A DNA stretch of 64,000 nt from Actinomycetospora straminea (GTDB taxonomy: Bacteria; Actinomycetota; Actinomycetes; Mycobacteriales; Pseudonocardiaceae), in the NCBI RefSeq assembly GCF_028737255.1, contig NZ_JAQZAN010000027.1, positions 1-64,000 on the forward strand, written 5' to 3'. The notes under the pieces were generated by a model that saw only the letters and a list, made by a program, of their open reading frames with translations, searched no databases and had not been told where the DNA came from. Below, one piece after another: positions 54,206-62,576 of the stretch (position 1 is the stretch's first letter; each line of letters begins with the position of its first letter). A program made the position numbers and the translations under genes.

Positions 54206-54712
54206 GTGACGACGCCGCAGTCGGGTGGCGCGCGCCTGCGCACGCCGGCCCACCGCGTCAGCCGGCGCGCCCGGGTGTGGTGGGCGATGCGGTCAGCGAT
54301 CGGCACGCTCGTGGTGCTCGCACCGCAGGTCGTGGCCGCCGTCGTCTGGCCGCGCGTCGCCGACGTCCTGCTCGTCACCGGCATCGCCACGTTCGTCGTC
54401 GGCGTCGCCCACCTGCTCGTCGTGCCGCGCGTGCGCTACGCGCGGCACCGCTGGGAGATCACCGACGACGCCGTGCACACGCTGTCGGGGTGGCTGCGCC
54501 TGGAGTGGCGGATCGCGCCGATCTCGCGGGTCCAGACCGTCGACACCGACCGCGGCCCGCTGCAGCGCGCGTTCGGCCTGTCGTCGGTGACGGTGACGAC
54601 GGCGTCGTCGAGCGGCGCCCTGACCATCGACGGCCTCGACGCCGGCGACGCCGTGGTGCTCGCCGACCGCCTCACCCGCGCCACCGAGCACCTCGGCGGC
54701 GATGCCACGTGA
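54206..54712 (+). CDS. PH-domain (YdbS-like) membrane protein
   Basis: This 168-residue protein has two membrane helices (residues about 28-70: IGTLVVLAPQVVAAVVWP, VLLVTGIATFVVGVAHLLVV) and a bacterial PH domain (RHRWEITDDAVHTLSGWL; RVQTVDTDRGPLQRAFGLSS). Members usually occur in pairs with YdbT-like proteins and are membrane-bound with unknown role. CAGACT lies 6 bases before GTG 54206. It is coupled to the next gene by a GTGA overlap. Confidence 0.87.
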   Translation: MTTPQSGGARLRTPAHRVSRRARVWWAMRSAIGTLVVLAPQVVAAVVWPRVADVLLVTGIATFVVGVAHLLVVPRVRYARHRWEITDDAVHTLSGWLRLEWRIAPISRVQTVDTDRGPLQRAFGLSSVTVTTASSSGALTIDGLDAGDAVVLADRLTRATEHLGGDAT

Positions 54713-56190
54713 TTACCGCGACCCAGCTGCCGTGGCAGCGCCTCGACCGCCGCATGCTCGTCGTGCACCCGATCGTCGACCTGGCGAAGCTGGTGCCGGT
54801 CCTGCTCGTCATCGCGATCACCGGCGGGACGGCCGACGACCGCTGGCGCCTCGGCGGCGGGCTCGCGCTGGCGGTCGCGGTGATGCTCTACGGCGTCTCG
54901 CGGTGGTTCACGACGACCTACCGGATCGGCGCCGACCGCGTCGAGCTGCGCACCGGCCTGCTGCGCCGCCACCACCACAGCGTCCACCGCGACCGCATCC
55001 GCACCGCCGACCTCACCGCCAACCCCGCGCACCGCCTCTTCGGGCTCGCCGTCGTGCGCGTCGGCACCGGGCGGCGGGAGGGCGGCGAGGACGCCGAACT
55101 GACCCTCGACGCCGTCGCCCGTGGCGAGGCGGAGCGGCTGCGCGCCCTGCTGCTGCGCGAGGCCGTCCCGGCCGGCCCCGACGCGCCCGCGGCCCCCGAG
55201 CTCGCCCGCCTGCGCTGGACGTGGGTGCGCTTCGCGCCGCTGACGTTCTCCGCGCTCGCCGTCGTCGGCGCGGTGTGGTTCGGCCTGCTCCGGCTCGCCG
55301 AGGAGTTCTCGATCCGGCCCGGCACGCAGGTGCTCGAAGAGACCGCCGGGCGCGCCCCGATCTGGCTCGGTGCCGTGGCGCTGCTGGTCACGGCGGTCGT
55401 CGGGGCCGCGGTCGTGTTCGTCGAGGGCTGGTGGGGCTACCGGCTCACGCGTGCCGACGACGGCGGGCTCGTGCTGCGCCGCGGCCTGCTGACGCGCCGG
55501 ACGCTCTCGCTCGAGGGCCGCCGCATCCGCGGCGTCGAGCTCGACGAGCCGCTGCTCGTGCGCCTCGGGCGCGGCGCGCGCCCGCTCGCCCTGACCACCG
55601 GCCTGCGCTCGGACGGCTCCGGCGAGCACGTCGGCGCGGTCGGCCCGGCGATGCCGCGGCGCGAGGCGCACCGGGTGGCCGCGGGCGTGCTCGGCGTCGG
55701 CGAGGACGAGGCCACCCGCACCCGCCTCGTCCGCCACCCCCGCGCCGCGCTGGTGCGCCGCGTGACCCGGTCCCTCGGGCCGGCGCTCCTCGTCGCCGCC
55801 GTGCTGCTCGTGCTGCAGCGGGTGCCCGGGGACTTCGTGCTCGTGCCCGTGGTGCTCGGGCTGGCCCTGCTCCTCGCCGTCGACCGCATCCGCTCGCTCG
55901 GCCACGCCCTGACGCCGTCGGCGCTGGTCGCGCGCCAGGGCGCCTGGGTGCGCCGGACCGTGGTGCTGCGCCGCGGTGGGGTGATCGGCTGGCGCCTCGA
56001 GCAGAGCCTCACCCAGCGCCGTGCCGGGCTCGTCACGCTGCACGCGGTGACCGCGGCCGGCCGGGGGCGCTACGAGGTGCTCGACGTCGACACCGCCCGC
56101 GCGCTGGAGCTGGTCGACGAGATCACCCCCGGGCTGCTGGCACCGTTCGTGATCGACGGTCGGGGGGCTCGATCGTTCGTGCGCCGTTAG
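54709..56190 (+). CDS. Multi-PH-domain (YdbT-like) membrane protein
   Basis: This 493-residue partner of the preceding protein has PH-like repeats ([54 protein letters not shown]) with pairs of membrane helices between them. [20 protein letters not shown] is the characteristic strand. Role unknown; in Bacillus, YdbS/YdbT protect against some antimicrobial peptides. The stop TAG is part of the -10 box of the oligoribonuclease gene. Confidence 0.88.
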   Translation: MITATQLPWQRLDRRMLVVHPIVDLAKLVPVLLVIAITGGTADDRWRLGGGLALAVAVMLYGVSRWFTTTYRIGADRVELRTGLLRRHHHSVHRDRIRTADLTANPAHRLFGLAVVRVGTGRREGGEDAELTLDAVARGEAERLRALLLREAVPAGPDAPAAPELARLRWTWVRFAPLTFSALAVVGAVWFGLLRLAEEFSIRPGTQVLEETAGRAPIWLGAVALLVTAVVGAAVVFVEGWWGYRLTRADDGGLVLRRGLLTRRTLSLEGRRIRGVELDEPLLVRLGRGARPLALTTGLRSDGSGEHVGAVGPAMPRREAHRVAAGVLGVGEDEATRTRLVRHPRAALVRRVTRSLGPALLVAAVLLVLQRVPGDFVLVPVVLGLALLLAVDRIRSLGHALTPSALVARQGAWVRRTVVLRRGGVIGWRLEQSLTQRRAGLVTLHAVTAAGRGRYEVLDVDTARALELVDEITPGLLAPFVIDGRGARSFVRR

Positions 56191-56200
56191 GGTCAGTCAT

Positions 56201-56875
56201 GTGAGTCCCCGGTTGGTGTGGATCGACTGCGAGATGACCGGCCTCGATCTGCGCAACGACGCGTTGATCGAGATCGCGGCCCTGGTGACGGACGCGGACC
56301 TCGTCCCGTTCGGCGAGGGCGTCGACGTCGTCATCCACGCACCCGACGCCGCCCTCGACGCGATGCCCGACGTCGTCCGGGACATGCACGCGAAGTCGGG
56401 GCTGACCGAGGAGGTCCGCCGCTCGACGGTGACGATGGCCGAGGCCGAGAAGCTGGTGCTCGACTACGTCCGTACCCACGTGCCCGACGGCCGCTCGGCG
56501 CCGCTGTGCGGCAACTCGATCGCCACCGACCGCGGCTTCATCGCCCGCGACATGCCGGAGCTCGACGGCTACCTGCACTACCGCATGGTCGACGTCAGCT
56601 CGATCAAGGAGCTGTGCCGGCGCTGGTACCCGCGCGTGTACTACGCGCAGCCGGAGAAGGGGCTCGCGCACCGCGCGCTCGCCGACGTCCGCGAATCGAT
56701 CCGCGAGCTCGAGTACTACCGCCGCACCGCGTTCGTGCCGATGCCCGGTCCGACCACCGAGGAGGCCCAGGCCGCGGCGTCGTCGGTGGTCGCCGACGAC
56801 CGTGCCGGGGTCGTCGCCGCCGAGGCCGACCGGCCCGGACCCGCGGGCGGTCAGGCACCGCCGCCGGGGGCGTGA
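56201..56875 (+). CDS. orn: Oligoribonuclease
   Basis: This 224-residue DEDDh exonuclease clears short RNA and pGp[12 protein letters not shown] carries the first Asp/Glu, then [20 protein letters not shown] and [17 protein letters not shown] complete the catalytic set. The C-terminus is about 25 residues longer than usual and Ala/Pro-rich. TAGGGT (56188-56193) lies 7 bases before the GTG, giving a leaderless start whose -10 overlaps the stop of the gene before it. Confidence 0.95.
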   Translation: MSPRLVWIDCEMTGLDLRNDALIEIAALVTDADLVPFGEGVDVVIHAPDAALDAMPDVVRDMHAKSGLTEEVRRSTVTMAEAEKLVLDYVRTHVPDGRSAPLCGNSIATDRGFIARDMPELDGYLHYRMVDVSSIKELCRRWYPRVYYAQPEKGLAHRALADVRESIRELEYYRRTAFVPMPGPTTEEAQAAASSVVADDRAGVVAAEADRPGPAGGQAPPPGA

Positions 56876-56981
56876 CACCCACGTTTGGGTGACGGCGCCG
56901 TCCGGTATCCCGGGCCCCGGCAGCCACGCCTCCAGCACGAGGGGCCGTTCGCCCCTGCCTCCCCCACCGCGAGGAGCGCCG

Positions 56982-57395
56982 ATGCCGCACGCCGTGACCA
57001 CGCTGGGCGCCGAGGGCGCGCCGAGCCGCGTCGCCACCGCCGACGACTGCACGTGGGAGGTGTGGAACGACGAGCGCGGCCACCTGCGCTGGTGCCTGCT
57101 CGTCGACGGCGCCGACACCGCGCCCGACGTCGTCACCAGCGGCGTCATGGTCCTCGATATCGGCGGCCGGCTCGCGCCGCACCGCCACAGCGCGCCCGAG
57201 ATGTACTACGTACACGAGGGCGAGGCGATCGTCGACGTCGGCGGCGAGGAGGTCTCCGTCGGGCCCGGGGCCGTGGTCCACCTGCCCGGCGACGTCGAGC
57301 ACGGCGTGCGCGCCGCCGGCACCGGGCCGGTCCGCATCCTGTTCGTCTTCCCGACCTCGGCCTTCGGCGACGTCGTCTACCGCTTCAGCTCCTGA
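56982..57395 (+). CDS. Small cupin-domain protein
   Basis: This 137-residue single cupin has metal-binding motif 1 as PHRHSAPEMYYVHEGEAIVD and motif 2 PGAVVHLPGDVEHGVR, both with His ligands. Substrate is unknown; such proteins can be isomerases, dioxygenases or sensors. GAGGAG lies 5 bases before the ATG. It sits in a 106-base gap after orn and is convergent with the LapA-like gene. Confidence 0.82.
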   Translation: MPHAVTTLGAEGAPSRVATADDCTWEVWNDERGHLRWCLLVDGADTAPDVVTSGVMVLDIGGRLAPHRHSAPEMYYVHEGEAIVDVGGEEVSVGPGAVVHLPGDVEHGVRAAGTGPVRILFVFPTSAFGDVVYRFSS

Positions 57396-57402
57396 CCCGA
57401 GG

Positions 57403-57645
57403 TCACCGACGTCGGCGGCGCAGCATCAGCCCGATGACGAGCCCGATGACGAGCGTGATCGTCAGCGCTGCCCACTGCGGCATCACGACGACCGGGATCA
57501 GCAGGCGGATCGTCACCAGGTCGCGGTTCTCGAGGATGAACACGACCACGAGCACGGCCAGGACGGCGGGGAGCACCCAGCGGGCGCGCCACCAGGGGGT
57601 CGCACTGGCCGGTCGTGGGGCGCTGCGGGGCGGGGTGTCGGTCAT
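57403..57645 (-). CDS. LapA-type small membrane protein
   Basis: This 80-residue protein has two hydrophobic helices (RWVLPAVLAVLVVVFILEN and ALTITLVIGLVIGLML) joined by RDLVTIRLLIPVVVMPQW and ending in basic residues, the DUF1049/LapA pattern. GGAGGA lies 4 bases before its ATG. Role is unclear; related proteins scaffold envelope biogenesis. Confidence 0.8.
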   Translation of the reverse strand: MTDTPPRSAPRPASATPWWRARWVLPAVLAVLVVVFILENRDLVTIRLLIPVVVMPQWAALTITLVIGLVIGLMLRRRRR

Positions 57646-57804
57646 GGTGTCCTCCGGGCGGTCGTCGGGTGACGACGACGGTGCCGCAGCCGCCGGCCCC
57701 CGACCTCCCCCGTCGCGGATGAGGTGGGTGTCCCGGTCGCAACCGCCTCGCGACCGGCTTGTAGGCTGGTCACAGCTCACCGGGGACGCCCGGAGGGTCG
57801 CCAT

Positions 57805-57878
57805 GGTGGGTGTAGCTCAGTTGGCAGAGCACTGGGTTGTGATCCCAGGTGTCGCGGGTTCAAGTCCCGTCACTCACC
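57805..57878 (+). tRNA. tRNA-His (anticodon GTG)
   Basis: The acceptor GTGGGTG pairs with CACTCAC, with the extra 5' G (57805) facing C at 57878, as expected for tRNA-His. The anticodon loop TTGTGAT carries GTG, and the T arm contains TTCAAGT. Confidence 0.95.
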
Positions 57879-57941
57879 CGGACGGCAGCGGGGCCACCCG
57901 CTGTCGGATCGAGATCCTGGCTTTGCTAAGGTCTTGATCAC

Positions 57942-58014
57942 GCGCCGTTAGCTCAATGGGCAGAGCAAGTGACTCTTAATCACTGGGTTCGGGGTTCGAG
58001 TCCCTGACGGCGCA
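57942..58014 (+). tRNA. tRNA-Lys (anticodon CTT); likely island attachment site
   Basis: The acceptor GCGCCGT pairs with ACGGCGC, the anticodon loop ACTCTTAAT contains CTT, and the T arm has TTCGAGT. A tyrosine integrase starts 92 bases downstream in the same direction, so the tRNA 3' end is the probable integration site. I did not find a second copy of the tRNA 3' end within the window. Confidence 0.95.
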
Positions 58015-58105
58015 CCCATCGTTGCAGGTGTCGGGCCTGCAGTGCTTCCCTCCAGGAGATCGACGGTCCGCTTACGGGCCGGAAACTCCTCGGGAGGCGC
58101 TCCAC

Positions 58106-59332
58106 ATGGCCCGTCCGCCCCTTCCGCTCGGCACCCCCGGGACAATCTCCGTCGCCGAGGAAGAGCCCGGCTCCTGGGTTGCTCGCTGCCGCTTCCGCGA
58201 CCACGACGGCGTCACCCGCCGCCTTCGCAAGCACGGGCCCTCGAAGACCGCCGCGAAGGCGGCCCTGCACGAGCTCATCCAGCAGCGACAGCGAGGCAAG
58301 ACGGGACAGGGCGCCGTGCTGACGCCGGCGTCGCGCTTCCGCGAGGCGGCCGTGCTGTATCTCGCGAAGGTGGACCGCAAGCGCGAGGACTCGACGCACG
58401 CGCTGTACGCGTACCACCTTGATCGCACGGTCCTTCCGGCCCTGGGTGCGCTCCAGCTCCGTGAGTGCACCGTCGCGCGCCTGGACGCTTTCCTCGAGGC
58501 CCTCGAACCTCGCTACGCGCCCTCCACCCGCCGCACGCTGCGATCGATCGTCAGCGGCGTCCTCCAGATCGGGGTGCTCCACGAGGCCCTTCCGGCCAAC
58601 CCGGTCCGCGAGCTCGACCGCATCGAGCAGCCGAAGGGTCAGGCCAAGAAGAAGCCGCGTGGGCTGACGGTCGACGAGCGCCAGGCGCTTCTCGACTGGT
58701 TCGACCACACTTCAGAGGACGTCCGAGTCCGGCGCCTCCAGCGGGTCGCGCGGGCCGCGGAACTGCCGGAGCTCGTGCGCTTCTCCCTCGGCACAGGTCT
58801 GCGCATTGGCGAAGCGCTCGCGGTCCGTCGGCTCGACGTGAACCTCGACGGGGTGCCGGTTCGCGGCCAGGAGGGTCCGTTGCGCGTTCCGGTGGTCACC
58901 ATCGCTGGCAACGTGACGTGGGTGAAGGGCAAGGGCCTCGTGCGCCACGACGGCAAGAGCGAGGCCGCCCTCCGTGTCATTCCGCTCCCCCGGTTCGCCG
59001 CCGACCTCCTCCGCGAACGTCTGGGCCAGCCCGGCGAGGACGGGTGGCCGCTGTTCCCGGCGGCTGGCCGAGACGGCCGCATCACTTACCGCTGGCCGTC
59101 GAACGTGCGGCGGACCCTGCGATCGGTACGCGACGAGGTGGGTCTGGACTGGATGACTCCGCATACCTGGCGACGCACCTACGCCACCATCCTCGACGAT
59201 GAGATCACCTTTACCGATCGCATGAAGGCCGACCTCATGGGCCAGGCCGACTTCTTGAAGAACACCTACGTCAGCCGTGGCGAGCTCCACGCCGGCGCCG
59301 CCGTCCTCCTCGATGCAGCCCTTGCTGCGTAA
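58106..59332 (+). CDS. int: Tyrosine-type site-specific integrase
   Basis: This 408-residue phage-type integrase has an arm-binding N-terminus (WVARCRFRDHDGVTRRLRKH), a core-binding SAM-like domain (about 95-200) and a catalytic domain with GTGLRIGEAL (first Arg), HTWRRTYATI (His-xx-Arg) and the nucleophile Tyr in NTYVSRGELH. GGGAGG lies before ATG 58106. It lies directly after tRNA-Lys and marks the left end of an integrated island. No excisionase is recognised. Base use is less GC-rich at third positions than in the preceding core genes. Confidence 0.93.
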   Translation: MARPPLPLGTPGTISVAEEEPGSWVARCRFRDHDGVTRRLRKHGPSKTAAKAALHELIQQRQRGKTGQGAVLTPASRFREAAVLYLAKVDRKREDSTHALYAYHLDRTVLPALGALQLRECTVARLDAFLEALEPRYAPSTRRTLRSIVSGVLQIGVLHEALPANPVRELDRIEQPKGQAKKKPRGLTVDERQALLDWFDHTSEDVRVRRLQRVARAAELPELVRFSLGTGLRIGEALAVRRLDVNLDGVPVRGQEGPLRVPVVTIAGNVTWVKGKGLVRHDGKSEAALRVIPLPRFAADLLRERLGQPGEDGWPLFPAAGRDGRITYRWPSNVRRTLRSVRDEVGLDWMTPHTWRRTYATILDDEITFTDRMKADLMGQADFLKNTYVSRGELHAGAAVLLDAALAA

Positions 59333-59557
59333 GGCGCGCCCACAGTTCGACAAGACGGCGCCTTCCGAGCAAAGGCTTGTAAGCACGCGGGAAGGTGCAT
59401 CTCACGGCTCCTACCTGCGTCTTTGTTGTCACTCGCGTGTCTCTGAGGTCTCCATGAGCCTCTTGTAGTCTCAAGCTCGCACCACGATCCGCACTACGAG
59501 AGGCGATCTCGAGGGCTTCTGCGCACCTCCTCACCGCAGGCGGGCGGGAGGGCTGCC
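59333..59557. other. Gene-free stretch after the integrase
   Basis: No credible gene, tRNA or long repeat is seen. Composition is lower in GC than the core chromosome and several stop codons fall in every frame. It may hold excision or attachment-related sites, but none can be named. Confidence 0.4.
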
Positions 59558-59909
59558 TCGCCTGACGCGGGCGGTAGAAGGGCCCTCGCGGTGGCCATGG
59601 CGCTCCGTGAAGAGCATGCCGTGCAGCCGCGCGATGTCGTACTAATCGCCCCGTGCCTCGACGTGACGGTGTCCGACCCCGAGCAGGGCAGCATCGCGCC
59701 ACGTGACCCGATGCTCAGCCGCGCCGCGTCAGCGCGGCGACCGTGGTGGTGCAGGGCGACCGCGACCGGTCGTTCGCCCCTCGGGCGGACGCACTACCGC
59801 CGCCGCGATCCCCGGGGCCCGACCGCTCGCCGTCGAGGGTATGGGCCATCACCTGCGCTCCCGGTTGGCCGAGATCGTCAGCCGTCGCGCTCGAGGGATC
59901 TCAACCTGA
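59558..59909 (+). pseudogene. Remnants of alpha/beta hydrolases
   Basis: One frame reads DAGGRRALAVAMALREEHAV then RDVVLIAPCLDVTVSDPEQG and APRDPML, which is the middle of an esterase/lipase-type hydrolase; the nucleophile elbow GDSAGG is degraded. Soon after, other frames read VVVQGDRDRSFAPRADAL and then AAAIPGARPLAVEGMGHHL, the C-terminal Asp/His region of an alpha/beta hydrolase. Deletion and at least one frameshift separate them. It is decayed cargo or an older insertion scar. Confidence 0.6.
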
Positions 59910-60014
59910 GCGCAGATCAGGTCCGCGGCACGGGCGGACCCCACTGGCCCGGCCGTCTGCCTCGTTCGCGGCCTGACGGTCTCGGCGGGGCAACGCCCGT
60001 GATGGCGACGCGGG

Positions 60015-60539
60015 TCAGCTCGCGAGCCCGAGATTGATGAGCCGGAAGTTCATGGCCGCAGCACTGACTCGGAAGATGCTCGCCAGGACCTTTGCCGCGT
60101 CCTCGGGATCGCGCCGACGGGCGGGTGTCAGCTCGCTGACGTGCTGGCGGACGAGCCGTTCGGGCATGAGCAGTGCGGCGGCGAAGGCGTTGGCCTGGAT
60201 CTCCTCGCGGTCGGTGGCCATGGCCGACACCGAATCGCGCCGGTTGATCCGCATCGGCCGGTCGAAGATCACCAGACGGCCCGGGTGCAACGCCCAGTGT
60301 CCGAGTTCGTGGGCGATGGTGAAGCGCTGCCGGACGGCAGCTTGAACGGTGTTCACCCCGATCACCGCAGGCATGCCCTCCTCGCGCAGCAGCATCCCGG
60401 AGACGTCGCCGTCCTCGAAGCGCTGCGGGACGACCTCGACGCCGCACGCCTCGGCGAGCCGCTCCAGGTCGACCGGAGCGGCGAGCAGACCGTGCTCGAG
60501 CAGGAGCTGTTCGGCAACGGTCTCAGCGCGCGGAGCCAT
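60015..60539 (-). CDS. ImmA/IrrE-family metallopeptidase
   Basis: This 174-residue zinc protease-like protein has HELGHWALHPG with the HExxH motif, and ANAFAAALLMPERLV downstream, typical of ImmA/IrrE proteins that cleave partner repressors in mobile elements. Its ATG lies inside the end of the XRE gene (overlap 17 bases), so they are expressed together. It may relieve repression of island genes after DNA damage or infection. Confidence 0.9.
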   Translation of the reverse strand: MAPRAETVAEQLLLEHGLLAAPVDLERLAEACGVEVVPQRFEDGDVSGMLLREEGMPAVIGVNTVQAAVRQRFTIAHELGHWALHPGRLVIFDRPMRINRRDSVSAMATDREEIQANAFAAALLMPERLVRQHVSELTPARRRDPEDAAKVLASIFRVSAAAMNFRLINLGLAS

Positions 60540-60897
60540 GACCCACCCCGTGGATGGCGGTGGTCGCCGCGCCGCGAGCCTGCCGAATCGCGTTGACCGC
60601 GTCCCGGTCGGCGCCGGTGAGACCACCCAGCGCGTCGGGAGCCGGTGCGGCCGGGAGCAGGTCCTCGGTCGTGGTCGACAGAAGCCCGGCGAGCACGGGC
60701 AGCTGGTGCATCAGTAGGCGCTGGCGTCCCTTCTCGATGTTCGAGATCGACGTGCGGTTCAGACCCACCGCCGCCCCAAGCGCTTCCTGGCTCATCCCGG
60801 CCTGCACCCGCTTGTCGTGCAGGCGCTCGCCGAACTCCCGGTAGAACCGGTCGACGTCGTCGTGATCGGTGCGCACGACGCGCAGTGTGTCAGCCAC
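60523..60897 (-). CDS. XRE-family helix-turn-helix repressor
   Basis: This 124-residue DNA-binding protein has LHDKRVQAGMSQEALGAAVG then LNRTSISNIEKGRQRLLMHQ, a clear Cro/CI-type helix-turn-helix. The C-terminal part is Ala/Asp-rich. It is followed by the ImmA-like protease and diverges from the CD-NTase gene; repeated CACCAAC sites fill the gap. GTG 60897 is my choice; GTG at 60876 is another. It probably represses itself and perhaps the defence operon. Confidence 0.88.
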   Translation of the reverse strand: MADTLRVVRTDHDDVDRFYREFGERLHDKRVQAGMSQEALGAAVGLNRTSISNIEKGRQRLLMHQLPVLAGLLSTTTEDLLPAAPAPDALGGLTGADRDAVNAIRQARGAATTAIHGVGHGSAR

Positions 60898-60977
60898 ACC
60901 AACCCGTTGCCATGTCGTGAAGATCGCGTGTTGACGTTGGTGAAGCGTGCACGGGTGTTGCGCTTGACACCAACGTC
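60897..60977. promoter_or_regulatory. Probable operator region between XRE repressor and CBASS-like operon
   Basis: GACGTTGGTG (60933-60942) and CACCAACGTC (60968-60977) form a perfect 10-bp inverted repeat with a 25-base gap. A third CACCAAC half-site lies at 60897-60903 at the XRE start. TTGACG and TTGACA hexamers overlap the sites, but no good -10 is evident. Confidence 0.5.
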
Positions 60978-61053
60978 CGGCAGCTGGTCTCCTGGGTCCC
61001 GGTCGCGCTCCCCCTCGACCCGTCACCGACCCCCATCCGGAAGGCCCCCCGAG

Positions 61054-62034
61054 ATGCCCTCCTTCCTCGACGAGCTCCTCGACGCCGGCCGCGGCCGCAT
61101 CGAGGTCCCCGACCCCGTCCTCGCCGAAGCCCGCCGGCGCCGCGAGCAGATCGTCGCCGCGCTGCGCAACGCCTTCCCCGGCGCCGCGGTGTACTTCAAC
61201 GGATCCGTCGCCCACGGCGACGCCACCGACCCGCTGGCCGACATCGACGTCGGGGTGATCCTCAGCCCGGTCGCTGCCGACGGGTACGGCCCGTACGGGC
61301 TCGGCCCGCTGCCACTCATGGAGGACGCCCGCGACGCCATCCGCGAACACCTCAAGGACGACTACCCCAAGCTGGTGGTCACCGTCGCCGGGCAGCGCCG
61401 CGCGGTCCTGGTGCGCTTCGGGGACCCGGTCACCCCCGGCCAGCCCGACTTCACCTGCGACGTCATCGTCGCCCTGCCCCACCCCGAGCAGGGCCTGTGG
61501 ATCCCGAACACCGAGATCGCCGCGGGCTGGGACCAGGCCGACCCGGTCGAGCACACCCGGCTGATCCACCAAGCCATCGCCGACACCAACGTGGTGTTCG
61601 CCCGCGTCGTGCGGCTGCTCAAGCACTGGCGCGACCGCCACGGCGACCCGCTGTGCTCGTGGAACATCAAGGCCCTCGCGCTGGACTGCATCACCGTGCC
61701 GATGCCGCCCACGGTCGCGCTGCAGACCTTCTTCGACCACGCCGCCCGCGACCTCGCCGCCCGCTACACCCCCGACCCCGCCGGCGTCGCCGGCCCGGTC
61801 CAGCCCACCTTCGACCGCGAGCACGCCGTGACCCGGTTGCGCCGGGCCCGCGAGATCATCACCGAGGCCCTCGAGCACCAGCGGGCGGCGCGGCTCGCGT
61901 CGGCGCAGCAGAAGCTGCACACCCTGCTGCCCGGCGTCGTCGACCCGCCCGCCCTCGACGAGCTCTACCGCGAGCGCTCCCGCTCGCTCACCGCGGCCAC
62001 CGTCGCCTCCCCCACGCGGGCCTGGGCGCCGTGA
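61054..62034 (+). CDS. CD-NTase-like nucleotidyltransferase (CBASS-type cyclase)
   Basis: This 326-residue protein has the polymerase-beta/CD-NTase core: NGSVAHG (Gly50-Ser51), the metal-binding DID at 63-65 and a third acid at Asp136 (PDFTCDVIVAL). GLWIPNTE, DPVEHTRLIHQ and VVRLLKHWRDRHG then SWNIKALALD follow the helical OAS-like part. Such enzymes make cyclic oligonucleotides when phage infects. The next gene encodes an E2-like protein and overlaps by GTGA, as in type II-short CBASS. The C-terminus ends in TRAWAP, the region E2 proteins would attach or process. GGAAGG lies upstream of ATG 61054. Nucleotide product unknown. Confidence 0.82.
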   Translation: MPSFLDELLDAGRGRIEVPDPVLAEARRRREQIVAALRNAFPGAAVYFNGSVAHGDATDPLADIDVGVILSPVAADGYGPYGLGPLPLMEDARDAIREHLKDDYPKLVVTVAGQRRAVLVRFGDPVTPGQPDFTCDVIVALPHPEQGLWIPNTEIAAGWDQADPVEHTRLIHQAIADTNVVFARVVRLLKHWRDRHGDPLCSWNIKALALDCITVPMPPTVALQTFFDHAARDLAARYTPDPAGVAGPVQPTFDREHAVTRLRRAREIITEALEHQRAARLASAQQKLHTLLPGVVDPPALDELYRERSRSLTAATVASPTRAWAP

Positions 62035-62576
62035 CCGGGTGGTACGGCACCCGCCCGTCGTGGCGGGTGCCGTTCGAGGCGGCCGCGCGCCGCCGCTTCG
62101 GCACCGACCTGCACGCCCTCGACCGTCCCGACCTCACCGCCGGGCTCGGCTCCCGACTCGCCTCCGGGTCGGGATCGCGATCGGCAGGACGCCGGGGCGC
62201 CCACGGCGGCGGGGAGAGCCTCGAGTACCGCGTGGCCGCCGTAGAGGTCGACGGGCAACCGGCCTTGGTCGACATCGCGATCCGGTTCTGGGCCGAGCCG
62301 CGCTACGACACCTACGGGCTCGCCCCCGCGGACTTCCCCCGGGTCCACGCCGAACCGGGGGTGGCCTCCCCGCATCGGCACATCGACGACGCCCTGTGCC
62401 TGTGGAGCCCGTTCGACCCGCCCGAGCTGCGCTGGCGCCACGAGCTCGGCCTGCTCGACCTCATCGAGATCACCCGCCGCCACCTGTTCCTCGAGCGGTA
62501 CTGGCGGATGACCGGCGGCACCCGCGGCGGGGTCTGGCTGCTGCCCGACGCCCCCCACGGCATCCCCGCCGCATGA
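62031..62576 (+). CDS. E2-like (ubiquitin-conjugating fold) protein of a CBASS-like operon
   Basis: This 181-residue protein has the bacterial E2 active-site pattern: HRHIDDALCLWSPFD with Cys123 as the only cysteine in the protein, after a strand VDIAIRFWAE and followed by helix DLIEITRRHLFLERYW. In type II-short CBASS such a protein acts on the C-terminus of the CD-NTase. No E1 or JAB gene is present. GTG overlaps the CD-NTase stop, and its own stop overlaps the next ATG, so the three genes are tightly coupled. A low-complexity Ser/Gly/Arg loop lies at 38-62. Confidence 0.78.
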   Translation: MTGWYGTRPSWRVPFEAAARRRFGTDLHALDRPDLTAGLGSRLASGSGSRSAGRRGAHGGGESLEYRVAAVEVDGQPALVDIAIRFWAEPRYDTYGLAPADFPRVHAEPGVASPHRHIDDALCLWSPFDPPELRWRHELGLLDLIEITRRHLFLERYWRMTGGTRGGVWLLPDAPHGIPAA

